Origin: Kitasatospora sp. GP82
GTDB taxonomy: Bacteria > Actinomycetota > Actinomycetes > Streptomycetales > Streptomycetaceae
DNA: 64,000 nt
Assembly: GCF_029892105.1 (NCBI RefSeq)
Contig: NZ_JARZAJ010000002.1
Location: forward strand, 288,639-352,638
Direction of reading: 5' to 3'
Part shown: piece after piece, positions 18,376 through 27,379 of the stretch
How the letters are laid out: each line of letters begins with the position of its first letter
How positions within the stretch are numbered: the stretch's first letter is position 1
Translations under genes and position numbers: made by a program
Notes under the pieces: generated by a model
What the model was told of the DNA's origin: nothing
The model's input: the letters and a program-made list of their open reading frames with translations, nothing else
The model's database searches: none

Positions 18376-18795
18376 TCACTGCTTGAGCTCCACGTAGGCC
18401 TCTTCGCTGCTGTCGCGCAGGAACTGCCAGCAGCGCTCGGCCTCCTCGGTCTCCTTGATCGCGTCCGCCGCGCGGGCCAGCCCCGCGAGGCAGCGCAGGA
18501 AGCCCCGGTTGCCGCGGTGCCCCCACGGCACCGGGCCGTGGCCCTTCCAGCCGCTGCGGCGCAGCGCGTCGAGGCCCCGGTGGTAACCGGTGCGCGCGTA
18601 GGCGTACGACTCCACCACGCGACCGGCGTCGAAGGCGTCGTCGGCGAGCATCGCCCAGGCCAGCGAGAAGGTCGGGAACGCAGCCGCGACCTGGGTCGGG
18701 GACGCCGACTCCTCCCCCAGCATCCGGTACGGCTGCTCGTCCTCGGGCAGCAGGGTCGGTTCCGGTCCGCCAAGCAGGTTCTTGTAGTTGGTCAT
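18376..18795 (-). CDS. DUF3151 family protein
   Basis: The 139-residue soluble protein is of the actinobacterial DUF3151 type. Recognisable segments are LLGGPEPTLLPED at the N-terminus, AFPTFSLAWAMLADDA, ESYAYARTGYHRGLDALRRSGWKG and GNRGFLRCLAGLARAADAI. The helical, TPR-like spacing suggests a protein-interaction module, but no function is established. The family is usually encoded next to fba, as here. ATG 18795 starts the conserved region. CAGACT lies 7 nt upstream, a weaker version of the leaderless pattern, and no ribosome site is visible. Confidence 0.88.
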   Translation of the reverse strand: MTNYKNLLGGPEPTLLPEDEQPYRMLGEESASPTQVAAAFPTFSLAWAMLADDAFDAGRVVESYAYARTGYHRGLDALRRSGWKGHGPVPWGHRGNRGFLRCLAGLARAADAIKETEEAERCWQFLRDSSEEAYVELKQ

Positions 18796-18988
18796 GGACT
18801 GAAGTCTGCCATCCGGCCCGGGCATACGGACCGAGAGCGTTCGAACACCTTGCGTGGTACAGACCAGGGCTTGCGCGCGCTGCACATACGGAGTATGTGG
18901 ACAGCCCGGGTTTCCGCGTGCGAGGGTGACCGAAGCCGTCAATGAGCTGACACGGCATCACCCTGTTGGGCTATCAGAGAGCGTACGA

Positions 18989-19885
18989 GTGCGAGCAACT
19001 CCGAAGAGCCGGGCCGCGACCCCGAACCGTCGGCAGGCCAGACGCCGCCGACAGGCCAAGCGTCGACGACTGGCCATCGAGCTCACGCTGCTGGGCGGCG
19101 CCCTCGCGGCGGCCGGCCTCCTGGTGATACCCGACGGCAGTAGCGGTGCCTCCACCCCCGGGCCCACCACCCAGGCGCGGGCGGTCCCGTCACTGGGCGA
19201 GTCCCCGACGCCGGACAGCTCCGACACCGCGGGCGCCCGCGTGGAGACACCGAACACACCGAACACACCGAACGCCCAGGATTCGCCCTCCGCCTCGGCA
19301 AGCAGCTCGGCAGACCCGGGACCGGTCAAGGGCAAGGGCTCCTTCACCACGGCCACCGCCGACGGAGACGCCGTCGGGCACGGCAACATCCGCCGCTACA
19401 AGGTCGAGGTCGAGGACGGCATCGGCGTCGACGCCCAGGCCGCCGCCAAGCAGATCCACAACATCCTCTCCGACAAGCGGAGTTGGACCACCAACGGCAA
19501 GGACGGCTTCCAGCTGGTCGCCGACGGCAGGTACGACTTCACCATCAAGATCGCCTCCCCGGACACCGTGGACGCGATCTGCGCGACCGGCGGCCTCAAC
19601 ACCGGCGGCGAGGTGAACTGCGACGTCGGCCCCCAGGTGGTGGTCAACCTCAAGCGCTGGAACACCGGTTCGCCGATGTTCACCGGCTCGATCGACGACT
19701 ACCGGGCCCTGATCATCAATCACGAGGTCGGCCACCGGATCGGCCACGGCCACGAGGGCTGCCCCGGCAAGGGCAAGCTCGCACCCGCGATGATGCAGCA
19801 GATCTACGGCCTCAACGGCTGCCTGCCCAACGCCTGGCCCTACACCGCCGACGGCACCTACATCAGCGGGCCGCGCGTGCCGTAG
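18989..19885 (+). CDS. DUF3152 family membrane-anchored zinc-protease-like protein
   Basis: The 298-residue protein (GTG 18989, a GAGAG nearby) has a very basic N-terminus (RRQARRRRQAKRRR), one transmembrane helix (LAIELTLLGGALAAAGLLVI) and a Ser/Thr/Pro-rich linker with a TPN triplet repeat. The extracellular domain has Cys residues and HEVGHRIGHGHEGCP. That is the HExxHxxGxxH metzincin-type zinc motif, so the protein is probably an exported metallopeptidase or a derivative. It is typically encoded near fba in streptomycetes; its substrate is unknown. The upstream frame stays open to 18854 but lacks coding character. A hairpin at 19918-19961 follows. Confidence 0.85.
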   Translation: MRATPKSRAATPNRRQARRRRQAKRRRLAIELTLLGGALAAAGLLVIPDGSSGASTPGPTTQARAVPSLGESPTPDSSDTAGARVETPNTPNTPNAQDSPSASASSSADPGPVKGKGSFTTATADGDAVGHGNIRRYKVEVEDGIGVDAQAAAKQIHNILSDKRSWTTNGKDGFQLVADGRYDFTIKIASPDTVDAICATGGLNTGGEVNCDVGPQVVVNLKRWNTGSPMFTGSIDDYRALIINHEVGHRIGHGHEGCPGKGKLAPAMMQQIYGLNGCLPNAWPYTADGTYISGPRVP

Positions 19886-19917
19886 GGGCCGCCCGGCCGA
19901 TTATTGGCATGCGGTCA

Positions 19918-19961
19918 GCCATGCATTGCCCAGAGGCGCGAGGCTCGGCGCAGTGCATGGC
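19918..19961. terminator. Hairpin between convergent genes (DUF3152 / WD40)
   Basis: GCCATGCATTG (19918-19928) pairs with CAGTGCATGGC (19951-19961), 11 bp with one G-T pair and a 22-nt loop. It is a likely shared terminator. Confidence 0.55.
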
Positions 19962-20004
19962 CGAGGCCAGCGAAACAGTCGTCAGGTACAGGGACCGGGC
20001 CGGC

Positions 20005-21771
20005 TCAGTACTCGACCGCGGCGATGCCGTCCGAGGTGCCGAGCACCACGCGGCCCTCGGTCAGGGCGAGTGCCCAGACCTGCGAGCCGAGCCGCAGTTC
20101 GAGCACCGGCTCGCTCCGGCCCACCAGGGCGACCCGGACCAGGCCGTCACCCCATGCGGCGGCGACCGCCAACCCGGCCGGGCTCCCGGCTGCCGCCACC
20201 GCGCCGACCGGCCCGGGACGGGGCTCCAGCGGCCCGGCCACCGGTACCGTTCCAGGACTCCAGAGCCGGACGGTCCCGTCGAAACCACCGCTGACCAGAA
20301 CGGGACGGCCGTCGGCCACCGCACCCGCCAGCGCCGTCACCGGGCCGGTGTGCAGACGTTCGCCGATGACCGCGCCGTCCTGGTACCAGAACACCGACCC
20401 GGCCTCGTCGGCCACCGCCGGCGCCGCACCCGGCAGTCCCGCCACGGCGGCCAGCACACTCGGCGCGCTCTCGGCTTTACCGCGCAGCGCCTCCACCGCC
20501 GCCGTCTGCTGCTCCACCGACTCGGTGACGGTGCCCGGGGACGGGAGCACCTCAAGGCCGCCCCAGGCGTCCAGCAGCAGCACCGAGCCGCCCGGGGTCA
20601 CCGAGAGCGCCCGCAGCGGCTTGGAGCCCGGCACGTCCACCCTGGCCAGCGGTACGCCGGTGCTCGCGTCCACCGTCCTGATGGTGCCGCCCGGGTCGGC
20701 GAGCAGCAGCTGCCCCGCGTACGCACCCGCGCCGAGCGCCAGCGAGGCGACCGGCCCCGGCCAGCCGACCGAGGAGTTGGGCCAGAGCGCCCAGGCCCCG
20801 CGCCAGGGCGCGGGCACGGTGGCGAGCCGCTCGGCCGCCGCCTCGTCCAGACCGATCAGCCTGGTGCGCAGCACGGCGGCCCGTACGCCGGGGTCGGGCT
20901 CGGCGATCAGCGCTGGTCCGGCGACGTTCCAGGCGGCCGGGAGGGGACCGCCGGTGCCGTCCAGGGCGGTCGTCACCGCGAGCGGGCCCGCGTGGACGAG
21001 CAGCGTCGGGTCGGCCAGCAGCTGGCCGGTGCTGCCCTCGCGGATGGTCGCCGTCCACAGCTCGGAGAGCAGCTGCTCGCCGGCGGCCGCCGGATCGGGG
21101 GCACCGTCCGCCGAGCGCGGTACCCGGGCGGCCAGCTGGGCCACGCTCTCGGGCGCCTCGGTCCGGGTACGGCCGAGCGCCGCACCCGGGCTCGGGTAGG
21201 CGGCGGGATCGGCGGCCCGGCCCTCGCACCAGCTCGCGAAGCGGGCCTGGTCGGTCCACTGCGGCAGATCGAGGTCGAGGACGGCGGGCTGCTCGACCGC
21301 CGCGAGGCCGAGCGCCTCCGGGCTGCCGTCCGCGGCCTCCACGATCAGCCGGACCTGGGGCAGGCGCAGCAGCGGATCGAGGAGCTCGGCGACCAGCCGG
21401 GCGGGGTCGGCCGCCCGGTTGAGACCGGGAACGCAGACGACCGTACGGCCGTCGGTCTCGGCCAGCGCGGTGAGCAGGTCACCGGGGGTACGGGCGACCA
21501 CGCCGAGCCGGTGGCCCAGCAGCCAGACAGCACCTCGGACACCGATCCCCTCGGCGGGGACCACGGCGTGCAGTCGGCGCCACCCGGGGGCCGGTTCGCC
21601 GGTGCACGCCCGGACGAGCCACTCCAGCAGGTGGGTCTTGCCCGAGCCCGGCGAACCGGCGATCCGGCACAGCCGGGGCGAGCGGTCGTCGTCCAGCCAG
21701 CCCAGCAACGCGGCCCCGGCCGGGCGCCGTCCGGCCCGCAGCGGCGGTATCGCGTGGCCCTGCTCGGTCAT
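20005..21771 (-). CDS. P-loop NTPase / WD40-repeat fusion protein
   Basis: The 588-residue cytosolic protein has a Walker A motif GSPGSGKTHLLEW near residue 40 and a roughly 250-residue NTPase-like region. From about residue 330 it forms a beta-propeller with WD40-like blades, clearest in VLVSGGFDGTVRLWSPGT and VGAVAAAGSPAGLAVAAAWGDGLVRV. A crisp Walker B acidic pair is not evident (TVVCVPGLN is the candidate strand), so ATP hydrolysis may be weak or absent. NTPase-WD40 fusions are often signalling or STAND-like scaffolds. ATG 21771 has GGGGAC upstream. It is in the same direction as, and downstream of, the mycothiol-enzyme gene. The specific role is unknown. Confidence 0.7.
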   Translation of the reverse strand: MTEQGHAIPPLRAGRRPAGAALLGWLDDDRSPRLCRIAGSPGSGKTHLLEWLVRACTGEPAPGWRRLHAVVPAEGIGVRGAVWLLGHRLGVVARTPGDLLTALAETDGRTVVCVPGLNRAADPARLVAELLDPLLRLPQVRLIVEAADGSPEALGLAAVEQPAVLDLDLPQWTDQARFASWCEGRAADPAAYPSPGAALGRTRTEAPESVAQLAARVPRSADGAPDPAAAGEQLLSELWTATIREGSTGQLLADPTLLVHAGPLAVTTALDGTGGPLPAAWNVAGPALIAEPDPGVRAAVLRTRLIGLDEAAAERLATVPAPWRGAWALWPNSSVGWPGPVASLALGAGAYAGQLLLADPGGTIRTVDASTGVPLARVDVPGSKPLRALSVTPGGSVLLLDAWGGLEVLPSPGTVTESVEQQTAAVEALRGKAESAPSVLAAVAGLPGAAPAVADEAGSVFWYQDGAVIGERLHTGPVTALAGAVADGRPVLVSGGFDGTVRLWSPGTVPVAGPLEPRPGPVGAVAAAGSPAGLAVAAAWGDGLVRVALVGRSEPVLELRLGSQVWALALTEGRVVLGTSDGIAAVEY

Positions 21772-21924
21772 GCCCAGTCCCCTCGTCCGTTCTTCTACGG
21801 CCGGGTTGTGAGCTTACTTGTCCGCTGCCCGAGCGGGCTGTGCCGTCGTCAGACCGGCCTTCGGCCGACCGGCGGACGCCGCCGTGCGGCCGCGGCCCGA
21901 TCGCGGTCGGGCCCGGGACGGCCG

Positions 21925-22749
21925 TCAGCCCATGACGGGCAGGTACTCGGCGAGGTCGCTGCGCTCTCCACTCGCCGAGACGGCGGCGGACTCGACGGCG
22001 GTGGCCCAGTCGGTACGGCCGGTGGCGAGGCGGATCCAGCTGAGCGGGTCGGTCTCGACCACGTTGGGCGGGGTGCCGCGGGTGTGCCTGGGGCCCGGCA
22101 CGGCCTGCACCACGGCGTACGGCGGAACCCTCAACTCGACCGATCCACCGGGTACTTGCTCGGCGAAGGCGTCCGCCAGCAGCCGGGAGACGGCGGCCAG
22201 GGCCTGCTTGGCGTGCGGGAATTCGGCGAGGCCGAGTGCGTCCGCGAGGTCGTCCGCGTGCACCACGGTCTCGACCAGACGCGTCACCAGGAAATCGGAC
22301 AGCAGCATCGGCCCGAAGCGACCCACGAACCGCCGCCCTGGTTCGGCGGCTTCGGGGCTTTCCAGGGCGCTCAGCAACGAGTCGGCGGCCTGGTCGAACT
22401 CCCGGGCGACCTCCTCGGGCGAGCCCCCGAAGGCCCCCTCCGCATGCTCCTTCGCCGCCGCCCCGACCACCGCCGCAGCGGTCCGCGTCAGGCCGGCCCA
22501 CTCGATCAGTCCGAGCGGACCGCCCTGCGGCACCGGGTCCTTGAGACGCTTGGGCAGCAAGTCCACGCAGTACCCGAGGTGCGCGACCAGCTGACGCACA
22601 TTCCACTCCCCCAGCCTGGTCGGCCGGTCGAGAATCTCCTCGGCCACCGGGTCGGCGCAGAGCGCGTGAACGGCGGCGCGCAGCGCCTCGGTCTGACCGG
22701 CAAGGGCGGTGCGCACCTTGACGGGGTCGTACACACGGGACTTGGCCAT
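21925..22749 (-). CDS. Maleylpyruvate isomerase-family / sterol-carrier-like protein
   Basis: The 274-residue soluble protein has an N-terminal DinB/MDMPI four-helix domain with the metal-ligand pattern LGEWNVRQLVAHLGYC and, later, RLVETVVHADDLADAL. A C-terminal SCP2-like domain follows (GGSVELRVPPYAVVQAVPG ... DPLSWIRLATGR). Members are annotated as mycothiol-dependent enzymes, but the reaction is unproven for this subgroup, which is typically adjacent to purL in streptomycetes. ATG 22749 lies 7 nt after TAGCCT, indicating a leaderless transcript independent of the pur operon, from which it is separated by a strong palindrome. Confidence 0.82.
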   Translation of the reverse strand: MAKSRVYDPVKVRTALAGQTEALRAAVHALCADPVAEEILDRPTRLGEWNVRQLVAHLGYCVDLLPKRLKDPVPQGGPLGLIEWAGLTRTAAAVVGAAAKEHAEGAFGGSPEEVAREFDQAADSLLSALESPEAAEPGRRFVGRFGPMLLSDFLVTRLVETVVHADDLADALGLAEFPHAKQALAAVSRLLADAFAEQVPGGSVELRVPPYAVVQAVPGPRHTRGTPPNVVETDPLSWIRLATGRTDWATAVESAAVSASGERSDLAEYLPVMG

Positions 22750-22807
22750 ACCCCGCAGGCTAACGCCAACACCCACGCCTCAGGAGCAAGGGCGAGCAGA
22801 CAAAGGC

Positions 22808-22843
22808 GCGCGGGGCTCTGCTTGATCAAGCAGAGCCCCGCGC
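22808..22843 (-). terminator. Terminator after purL (36-nt perfect palindrome)
   Basis: A perfect palindrome with 18-nt arms centred between 22825 and 22826 (core CTTGATCAAG, outer GCGCGGGGCTC). It lies 36 nt downstream of the purL stop and upstream of the next promoter. It contains the GGGGCGCGG-type core on the minus strand. Confidence 0.85.
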
Positions 22844-22878
22844 CCCCGAAGCTCAACGCTTGCACCTGGACCAGACAG

Positions 22879-25149
22879 TCAGGCCAGCAGGGCCTCGATG
22901 ACGCCGGTGTGGGCGTCCTTCAGCTCGGCCAGCGAGACGCTGAACTGACCCTGGACGTCCAGGCTTTCGCCGTCCACGACGCCGATCCGGGCGACCGGCA
23001 GGCCGCGCGCACCGCACATGTCGTTGAACCGGACCTCCTCGCTGCGCGGCACCGCGACCACCGCGCGGCCCGCCGACTCGGAGAACAGGAACACGAACGG
23101 GTCCAGGCCCTCGGGGACGACGACGCGCGCGCCGACGCCGCCCTTGAGGCAGCTCTCCACCAGCGCCATGCCCAGGCCGCCGTCCGAGAGGTCGTGCGCG
23201 GCGTCGATCATGCCGTCGCGCGAGGCGGCGATCAGGATCTCGCCGAGCAGCCGCTCGCGCTCCAGGTCCACCTTGGGCGGCAGGCCGCCGAGGTGGTCGT
23301 GGACGACCTGCGACCAGGCGGAGCCGCCCAGTTCGTCGGTGGTGTCGCCGAGCAGGTAGATCAGCTGCCCCGGCTCGGCGAAGCCGATCGGAGTGCGGCG
23401 GGTGACATCGTCGATCACGCCGAGCACCGCGACCACGGGGGTCGGGTGGATGGCGGTCTCACCGGTCTGGTTGTAGAGCGAGACGTTGCCACCGGTGACC
23501 GGGGTGCCGAGCACCAGGCAGGCGTCGGCCAGACCGCGGGTCGCCTCGGCGAACTGCCACATCACGTCCGGGTCCTCGGGGGAGCCGAAGTTGAGGCAGT
23601 CGGAGACGGCGAGCGGCTTGGCGCCACCGGCCGCGACATTGCGGTACGCCTCGGCGAGGGCCAGCTGGGCTCCGGTGTACGGGTCCAGCTTGGTGTAGCG
23701 GCCGTTGCCGTCGGTGGCGACCGAGACGCCGAGGTTGGTCTCCTCGTCGATCCGGATCATGCCGGAGTCCTCGGGCGAGGAGAGCACCGTGTTGCCGAGC
23801 ACATAGCGGTCGTACTGGTCGGTGATCCACGCCTTGGAGGCCTGGTTCGGCGAGCCGACGACCTTGAGCAGGTCGGCCTTGAGCGCGTCGCCGTCCGCCG
23901 GCCGGGCGAGGCGGGAGGCGCTCGGTGCGTCGGCCTGCAGGGCGTCCTGCCAGCTCGGGCGGGCGTACGGGCGCTGGTAGGTCGGGCCCTCGTGGGCGAC
24001 GGTGCGCGGCGGTACGTCGACCACCAGCTCGCCGTGCCAGAAGATCTCCAGGCGCTCGCCGTCGGTCACCTCACCGATCACGGTGGCGATGACGTCCCAC
24101 TTCTCGCAGATCTCCAGGAAGCGATCGACCTTGCCGGGCTCGACGATCGCACACATGCGCTCCTGCGACTCGCTCATGAGGATCTCCTCCGGCGAGAGCG
24201 TGTTGTCGCGCAGCGGCACGGTGTCCAGCTCGATCCGCATGCCACCCGAACCCGCCGAAGCCAGCTCGCTGGTGGCGCAGGACAGTCCGGCGCCACCGAG
24301 GTCCTGGATGCCCTTCACCAGCTTCTCGGCGAAGATCTCCAGGGTGCACTCGATGAGCAGCTTCTCCTGGAACGGGTCGCCGACCTGGACGGCGGGGCGC
24401 TTGGCCGGGCCGGTCGCGTCGAAGGTCTCCGAGGCCAGCACCGAGACACCGCCGATGCCGTCACCACCGGTGCGGGCACCGTAGAGGATGACCTTGTTGC
24501 CGGCGCCGGACGCCTGCGCGAGGTGAATGTCCTCGTGCTTCATCACGCCCACGCACAGTGCGTTGACCAGCGGGTTGCCCTGGTAGCAGGGGTCGAAGAC
24601 GACCTCGCCGCCGATGTTGGGCAGGCCCAGGCAGTTGCCGTAGCCGCCGATGCCCGCGACGATCCCGGGCAGCACGCGCCGGGTGTCGGGGTGGTCGGCC
24701 GCGCCGAAGCGCAGCGGGTCCATCACGGCGACCGGGCGGGCGCCCATCGCCAGGATGTCGCGGACGATGCCGCCGATACCGGTGGCCGCGCCCTGGTAGG
24801 GCTCGATGTACGAGGGGTGGTTGTGCGACTCGACCTTGAAGGTCACCGCATAGCCCTGGCCGACGTCCACCACACCGGCGTTCTCGCCGATGCCGACCAG
24901 CATGGCGTCAGCCCCTGCCGTCCCGGCGGACGGCTTCTTCTCGCCGAACTGCTTCAGGTGCACCTTGGAGCTCTTGTACGAGCAGTGCTCCGACCACATG
25001 ACCGAGTACATCGCCAGCTCGGCGCCGGTGGGGCGGCGGCCGAGGATCTCGCGGATCCGGGTGTACTCGTCTTCCTTCAGACCGAGCTCGGCCCAGGGCT
25101 GGGCGGAGTCCGGGGTCTGCTCGGCGTTCTTGACGGTGTCGAGAGTCAT
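22879..25149 (-). CDS. purL: Phosphoribosylformylglycinamidine synthase subunit PurL
   Basis: The synthetase subunit of FGAM synthase makes formylglycinamidine ribonucleotide in de novo purine synthesis. At 756 aa it is the small-type PurL that needs separate PurQ (glutaminase) and PurS, both encoded immediately upstream. Family motifs include [12 protein letters not shown] near residue 50, [20 protein letters not shown] (catalytic His and ATP-binding loop), GDGIGG and a second AIRS-like half with [11 protein letters not shown]. The start overlaps the purQ stop by one base (TGATG), indicating translational coupling. A 36-nt palindrome terminates the operon. Confidence 0.97.
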   Translation of the reverse strand: MTLDTVKNAEQTPDSAQPWAELGLKEDEYTRIREILGRRPTGAELAMYSVMWSEHCSYKSSKVHLKQFGEKKPSAGTAGADAMLVGIGENAGVVDVGQGYAVTFKVESHNHPSYIEPYQGAATGIGGIVRDILAMGARPVAVMDPLRFGAADHPDTRRVLPGIVAGIGGYGNCLGLPNIGGEVVFDPCYQGNPLVNALCVGVMKHEDIHLAQASGAGNKVILYGARTGGDGIGGVSVLASETFDATGPAKRPAVQVGDPFQEKLLIECTLEIFAEKLVKGIQDLGGAGLSCATSELASAGSGGMRIELDTVPLRDNTLSPEEILMSESQERMCAIVEPGKVDRFLEICEKWDVIATVIGEVTDGERLEIFWHGELVVDVPPRTVAHEGPTYQRPYARPSWQDALQADAPSASRLARPADGDALKADLLKVVGSPNQASKAWITDQYDRYVLGNTVLSSPEDSGMIRIDEETNLGVSVATDGNGRYTKLDPYTGAQLALAEAYRNVAAGGAKPLAVSDCLNFGSPEDPDVMWQFAEATRGLADACLVLGTPVTGGNVSLYNQTGETAIHPTPVVAVLGVIDDVTRRTPIGFAEPGQLIYLLGDTTDELGGSAWSQVVHDHLGGLPPKVDLERERLLGEILIAASRDGMIDAAHDLSDGGLGMALVESCLKGGVGARVVVPEGLDPFVFLFSESAGRAVVAVPRSEEVRFNDMCGARGLPVARIGVVDGESLDVQGQFSVSLAELKDAHTGVIEALLA

Positions 25150-25826
25150 CAGGCGTTCACCAGCTGCTTCAGGACGGAAGTGAAGAAGCCCAGGCCCTCG
25201 GTGGTCGGACCGGTGAGCGGCTCCACCGCGTGCTCGGGGTGCGGCATCAGGCCGACGACATTGCCGGCGGCGTTGGTGATCCCGGCGATGTCGCGGTACG
25301 AACCGTTCGGGTTCAGATCGACGTACCGGGCCACGACTCGGCCCTCGGCCTCCAGTTCGTCCAGGACGTGCTGGTCGGCGACGAAGCGGCCCTCGCCGTT
25401 CTTCAGCGGGACGACGATTTCCTGACCGGCCGAGTAATCGCGGGTCCAGGCGGTCTCGGCGTTCTCGATGCGCAGCTTCTGGTCGCGGCAGATGAAGTGC
25501 AGCGAGTCGTTGCGGGTGAGCGCACCGGGCAGCAGGTGGGATTCGCAGAGCACCTGGAAGCCGTTGCAGATACCGAGGACGGGCATTCCCAGCTTGGCCT
25601 GCTCGATGATGGTCTCCATCACCGGGGAGAAGCGGGAGATGGCGCCGCAGCGCAGATAGTCGCCGTAACTGAATCCGCCCGGCAGAACGACGGCGTCGAT
25701 CTGGTGGAGATCCTTGTCACGGTGCCAGAGGGCGACCGGCTCGGCGCCGGCCAGTCGGACCGCGCGCTGGGCGTCGCGGTCGTCGAGGGAGCCGGGGAAA
25801 GTGACTACGCCTACGCGAGTGGTCAC
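25149..25826 (-). CDS. purQ: Phosphoribosylformylglycinamidine synthase subunit PurQ (glutaminase)
   Basis: This class I glutamine amidotransferase subunit supplies ammonia to PurL. The 225-residue protein has the PurQ N-terminus ([20 protein letters not shown]), [16 protein letters not shown] and the nucleophile elbow [11 protein letters not shown] with the catalytic Cys near residue 87. The His-x-Glu partner is in [11 protein letters not shown]. The GTG start overlaps the purS stop by 4 nt (GTGA) and its own stop overlaps the purL ATG, so purS-purQ-purL are translationally coupled. Confidence 0.97.
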   Translation of the reverse strand: MTTRVGVVTFPGSLDDRDAQRAVRLAGAEPVALWHRDKDLHQIDAVVLPGGFSYGDYLRCGAISRFSPVMETIIEQAKLGMPVLGICNGFQVLCESHLLPGALTRNDSLHFICRDQKLRIENAETAWTRDYSAGQEIVVPLKNGEGRFVADQHVLDELEAEGRVVARYVDLNPNGSYRDIAGITNAAGNVVGLMPHPEHAVEPLTGPTTEGLGFFTSVLKQLVNA

Positions 25827-26077
25827 TTGCCGTCCTCCTCGATGCGGACGGTGAAGTCCTCGATCACGGTGTTGGCGAGGAAGGTCTCGGCGGCTTCGCG
25901 GATGCGGGCGAGCGCGGCGTCGTCCACCGGCCCTTCCAGCTCCAGTTCGAATCGCTTGCCCTGGCGAACATCGGCGATCCCGTCGAATCCGAGGCGAGGC
26001 AGTGCACGCTGCACCGCCTGTCCCTGCGGGTCGAGGATCTCCGGCTTGAGCATGACGTCGACTACGACGCGTGCCAC
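25823..26077 (-). CDS. purS: Phosphoribosylformylglycinamidine synthase subunit PurS
   Basis: This is the small bridging subunit of the PurLQS complex (84 residues). It has the canonical [19 protein letters not shown] opening, followed by [14 protein letters not shown] and a C-terminal helix with LANTVIEDF. Two GTG codons lie 6 nt apart; the one at 26077 has GGGAG 5 nt upstream and gives the usual family N-terminus. It is the first gene of the operon, and the 466-bp region upstream up to the Lsr2 gene must carry its promoter. Confidence 0.95.
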   Translation of the reverse strand: MARVVVDVMLKPEILDPQGQAVQRALPRLGFDGIADVRQGKRFELELEGPVDDAALARIREAAETFLANTVIEDFTVRIEEDGK

Positions 26078-26083
26078 TTGCAC

Positions 26084-26543
26084 TCCCGGTGGTGTGGTGC
26101 GTGAAGGCGGGGGGACCTTCAGACTACCGGGGGTTTCGGGCGAGTTTGCGAGCCGGGCGAGGCAACGCGCGTAGACCTTTGCCCCTTACGCGCCAAGGGT
26201 TCCAGGGCCCTCGACCACCTCTGTGACCGGCCGCTTTCGGCGGCTTAAATCCCCTCCGCTGAGCCGCAGCTAGAACGTCCGAATACCGGCACTCCGGACA
26301 GATCGACCATCGGTATCAGTGCTATCAGCCACACGTGAAGATGGATGAAAATTCGGAAAAAGAATGCATGGGGGCCTTCGATTTCCGCCCGCTTTGGGTG
26401 CAGAATAGGGCGACCGGCGACGGAGAGTCGGGCGTATCGGCATGGGCCGATGCCGTCCGCCTGCTCATTCCCAGCCGGTGCACAGGGTCGACGAGGCGCA
26501 GCCACGCGTCCGACGGCCGAATTGCCCGAGAGGATTGACACCC
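26084..26543. promoter_or_regulatory. Divergent intergenic region (purS / lsr2), with AT-rich patch
   Basis: This gene-free 460-bp region lies between divergent purS and the Lsr2 paralogue. The segment about 26325-26400 is strikingly AT-rich for this genome (runs such as GAAAATTCGG and GGAAAAAGAATG). Lsr2 proteins prefer AT-rich DNA, so this patch is a natural candidate for autoregulation. A 67-codon frame at 26335-26538 runs through it but has poor codon usage and no ribosome site. Confidence 0.5.
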
Positions 26544-26861
26544 ATGGCTCAGCGTGTAGTTGTCACGCTCTCCGACGACCTGGACGGCGGCGCTGCCGCG
26601 GAAACCGTCCACTTCGGCGTAGACGGGAAGTCGTACGAGATCGACCTGTCCGTGGACAACGCGGAGAAGCTGCGGGAGGCCCTCGCCCCGTTCGTCGCGG
26701 CCGGGCGCCGCCAGAGCCGTACCGGAAAGTCGTTCCGCCGCACCGCACTCACCCCCGACCCGGCCGCCGTCCGCGCCTGGGCGCAGTCGCGCGGCATGGA
26801 GCTGCCCGCCCGCGGCCGCATCCCCAAGCACGTCTACGAGGCTTTCGCCGAGGCCAACTGA
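26544..26861 (+). CDS. Lsr2-family nucleoid-associated protein (LsrL-type paralogue)
   Basis: Lsr2 proteins bridge AT-rich DNA and silence genes, especially acquired ones. The 105-residue product has the N-terminal dimerisation beta-sheet (AQRVVVTLSDDLDGG, VHFGVDGKSYEIDL, NAEKLREALAPFVAAGR), a basic linker and the C-terminal DNA-binding domain ending in LPARGRIPKHVYEAF. The RGR motif there inserts into the minor groove. ATG 26544 has GAGAGGA about 8-10 nt upstream. From memory of S. coelicolor, the copy next to purS corresponds to the second, less-studied paralogue LsrL rather than to Lsr2 itself. Confidence 0.92.
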   Translation: MAQRVVVTLSDDLDGGAAAETVHFGVDGKSYEIDLSVDNAEKLREALAPFVAAGRRQSRTGKSFRRTALTPDPAAVRAWAQSRGMELPARGRIPKHVYEAFAEAN

Positions 26862-26938
26862 CCTGGCACAGCGGGCTCGTCGTCCCCACCCCGACCGCAC
26901 CGGCGGGGAGGGTGGGGCGACCACCCCGATCCATGGGG

Positions 26939-26944
26939 TAGAGT
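26939..26944 (+). promoter_or_regulatory. Probable -10 box of the tRNA-Gly promoter
   Basis: TAGAGT, 73 nt before the first tRNA-Gly, is the only good TANNNT box in the interval after the Lsr2 gene. No clear -35 is seen. Confidence 0.4.
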
Positions 26945-27016
26945 ATTTCTCGTCGCCGCAACCGGGAGATCGGGGAGGCGGCCGATGCAAGTGGGCGGAA
27001 ACGCCTGGCGCATCGT

Positions 27017-27089
27017 GCGGACGTGGCTCAGTTGGTAGAGCATCACCTTGCCAAGGTGAGGGTCGCGAGTTCGAATCTCGTCGTCCGCT
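27017..27089 (+). tRNA. tRNA-Gly(GCC), copy 1
   Basis: A 73-nt cloverleaf. The acceptor stem GCGGACG pairs with CGTCCGC, the D arm is GCTC-AGTTGGTA-GAGC, and the anticodon stem TCACC/GGTGA encloses TTGCCAA (anticodon GCC). The T arm GCGAG-TTCGAAT-CTCGT has one G-T pair. The 3' CCA is not encoded (CGC follows the discriminator T). Confidence 0.97.
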
Positions 27090-27124
27090 CGCAGTAAGTG
27101 CAGTACGGCATAACTAAAGATCAT

Positions 27125-27197
27125 GCGGACGTGGCTCAGTTGGTAGAGCATCACCTTGCCAAGGTGAGGGTCGCGAGTTCGAATCTCGTCGTCCGCT
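27125..27197 (+). tRNA. tRNA-Gly(GCC), copy 2
   Basis: Identical over all 73 nt to the copy 35 bp upstream, with anticodon GCC. Unlike copy 1, the discriminator T is followed directly by an encoded CCA (27198-27200). The two copies are probably co-transcribed and end at the hairpin 27207-27234. Confidence 0.97.
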
Positions 27198-27206
27198 CCA
27201 GTCACG

Positions 27207-27234
27207 AAGGCCCCCCTCCCACGAGGGGGGCCTT
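27207..27234 (+). terminator. Terminator of the tRNA-Gly pair
   Basis: AAGGCCCCCCTC (27207-27218) and GAGGGGGGCCTT (27223-27234) form a perfect 12-bp stem with a CCAC loop. The arm ends in T residues plus one more T, close to a classical rho-independent site. Confidence 0.9.
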
Positions 27235-27286
27235 TGTCGTTTCCGCCACGTCTTCAGTACCTCGTTCCTCCACCGTTCCTCCATCC

Positions 27287-27300
27287 ATGACATTTGTCAT
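27287..27300 (+). promoter_or_regulatory. Operator of the ABC exporter / two-component operon
   Basis: ATGACATTTGTCAT is a perfect 6-bp inverted repeat (ATGACA-TT-TGTCAT), 80 nt before the ABC transporter start. This type of site is what LiaR/DesR-like NarL-family regulators bind, and such a regulator is the last gene of this operon. Confidence 0.7.
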
Positions 27301-27379
27301 CGCCGACCCATGGATCCGCACCGGGCTTCGATGACGGCACGCACTGCTCATGCCACCGGGCCGACGGGAGGCTTGAGGC

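Noticed and set aside
19483..25425. Plus-strand open frame of almost 2000 codons opposite the WD40 protein and purL
   Set aside because: Again a codon-bias shadow; it runs through DUF3152, the hairpin region and the purL/purQ genes without any recognisable domain.
26335..26538. 67-codon frame just upstream of the Lsr2 paralogue
   Set aside because: AT-rich with atypical codons (AAT, AAA, GAA) and no ribosome site; the AT-rich DNA is better read as a promoter patch.
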